From Minisyncoccota bacterium (GTDB taxonomy: Bacteria; Patescibacteriota; Minisyncoccia; Phycocordibacterales; UBA2100), in assembly GCA_020058565.1 (NCBI GenBank), contig JAGVDT010000031.1, forward strand, positions 1-5,088: a stretch of DNA of 5,088 nucleotides, in the 5' to 3' direction. Below are positions 4,413-5,088 of this stretch, one piece after another (position 1 is the first letter of the stretch; each line of letters begins with the position of its first letter). Position numbers and translations under genes: made by a program. Below the pieces are notes generated by a model. It was not told where the DNA came from. It searched no databases and saw nothing but the letters and a program-made list of their open reading frames with translations.

Positions 4413-4416
4413 CCTC
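4413..4416 (-). promoter_or_regulatory. ribosome binding site that fixes the start at 4406
   Basis: Minus-strand GAGG followed by TGTCTT and ATG. The Shine-Dalgarno overlaps the alternative TTG start at 4418 and therefore argues against it. An extended -10-like TGGTATCAT (4418-4426) lies immediately upstream, but its start point would fall at or past this site, so I do not call it a promoter; read-through from hisS is as likely. Confidence 0.65.
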
Positions 4417-4461
4417 AATGATACCAGCTTAATTGTCGGTCAGCCGCAGGCGTGTGGAGAT

Positions 4462-5088
4462 CTATCCAAGCGAAGAGAAGAGGTGTTCGGTGATGTGATC
4501 GGCGGGGAGGGTTTTTTCGTCGCCAGTCGCGAGACTTTTTACCGTATAGCGGCCACTTTCGCGTTCCTTGCTGCCTATTGCAATGATAAAAGGCACTTTC
4601 ATCTTGTCGGCCTGGCGGATCTGATCACCCACGCGCTTTCCGGAAAAATTTACGGCCACGGTCACGTCTTCACGACGCAGATCTTGCGCAAGTTTTATGG
4701 CGTGCGTCATACATTCCGGCTCCAAGACGCAGAGCATCAGCTCGGTCGCAGGGGCGTACTCCGGCAAAAGCTCGTGGGCTTCGAGAAAGTCTTTGGCCGT
4801 AACGTCGCCCATGGCAAATCCCACGGCCGGAATCTGGTCGCCCCCAAACATAGAAGCGAGGTTGTCGTAACGCCCGCCTCCGGCAATCGAGCGGCGGTTG
4901 TCCGCATGGGTGTCGAATATTTCGAAAACCATGCCCGTATAGTAGTCGAAACCTCGCGTGGTCTCGGTGTCGACAACCATGTTGCGTACCCCGAGAAGCT
5001 CAAGCATTTTTCTAAGTTCTTCCAGGTATGCCGTCGAGGTGGTGCGCGAAAGCTCTGCGAGTAGCGCTGAAGATTTGGCGGCGCTTCC
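4462..5088 (-). CDS. hisS: histidyl-tRNA synthetase, C-terminal half (5' end outside window)
   Basis: Class II aminoacyl-tRNA synthetase that charges tRNA-His in the cytoplasm. The frame is open to the right edge, giving 208 residues of an enzyme usually about 420 long; the ATG at 5007 is internal. Visible family marks, numbered from the edge, are the histidine-specific RGFDYYTGMVFEI (45-57, its Arg45 matching the catalytic arginine of the E. coli enzyme), AGGGRYDNL (69-77), PAVGFAMG (87-94), and the C-terminal anticodon-binding domain (about 110-205, with LEPE, VAVNFSGKRVGDQIRQADK, PFIIAIGSKE). After VGFAMG the usual LERL of motif 3 is replaced by DVTAKDFLEAH, so the motif 3 arginine is not where expected. 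Translation ends at TAG 4462-4464. The secreted-protein gene follows 55 bases later on the same strand with no terminator between them, so the two may share a transcript. Confidence 0.95.
   Translation of the reverse strand, partial: GSAAKSSALLAELSRTTSTAYLEELRKMLELLGVRNMVVDTETTRGFDYYTGMVFEIFDTHADNRRSIAGGGRYDNLASMFGGDQIPAVGFAMGDVTAKDFLEAHELLPEYAPATELMLCVLEPECMTHAIKLAQDLRREDVTVAVNFSGKRVGDQIRQADKMKVPFIIAIGSKERESGRYTVKSLATGDEKTLPADHITEHLFSSLG

Noticed and set aside
3142..4421. Several plus-strand reading frames of 117-130 codons
   Set aside because: They are antisense shadows of the 554-residue secreted-protein gene, whose signal peptide, coiled coil and Shine-Dalgarno make the minus strand the coding one.
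4387..5064. 225-codon plus-strand reading frame
   Set aside because: It is antisense to hisS, whose motifs RGFDYYTG and AGGGRYDNL and anticodon-binding domain are unmistakable on the minus strand.

Overview
The window looks like part of a bacterial genome of the Candidate Phyla Radiation (Patescibacteria, most likely Parcubacteria-like). This is inferred from gene types: a short one-helix membrane protein of a kind common in those genomes, a compact PaaX/Cas2-fold regulator, a stand-alone YprB-like DEDDy exonuclease, and large secreted proteins with no recognisable family. No in-frame TGA is needed; all six stop codons are TAA or TAG, so the standard code fits. No search was run, so the lineage is a judgement.

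Layout, left to right. tRNA-Arg(CCU) (25-99) is followed by a 103-aa single-pass membrane protein (123-434, +). Its stop codon opens a 19-bp tandem repeat (432-481). Next is a PaaX-like regulator gene (575-1126, +) bracketed by two related 38-bp dyad elements (529-566 and 1134-1171) in inverted orientation. The first contains the gene's -35 and overlaps its -10. A promoter then leads into tRNA-Phe(GAA) (1229-1302), followed by about 240 bases with no credible gene but dense nested complementarity, probably a structured RNA (1307-1540).

From 1554 onward everything is on the minus strand. In order of transcription from the right edge these are: the C-terminal half of histidyl-tRNA synthetase (4462-5088, cut by the window edge); a 554-aa secreted protein with a six-cysteine N-terminal domain, a Gly/Ser-rich middle and a C-terminal coiled coil (2742-4406); a 128-aa secreted four-cysteine protein with its own promoter and a strong ribosome binding site (2251-2637); a hairpin terminator candidate (2223-2246); and a DEDDy 3'-5' exonuclease (1554-2132) that converges on the structured RNA.

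The two plus-strand proteins lack a Shine-Dalgarno sequence, and each has a -10-like hexamer exactly 6 bases before its ATG, as expected for leaderless mRNAs. The two secreted-protein genes have clear Shine-Dalgarno sequences. The most interesting unit is 529-1171: a Cas2-fold regulator between two 38-bp dyads, read as an autoregulatory operator plus a second operator or terminator, with a small mobile element as the alternative. Next in interest is the unassigned RNA-like segment behind tRNA-Phe.
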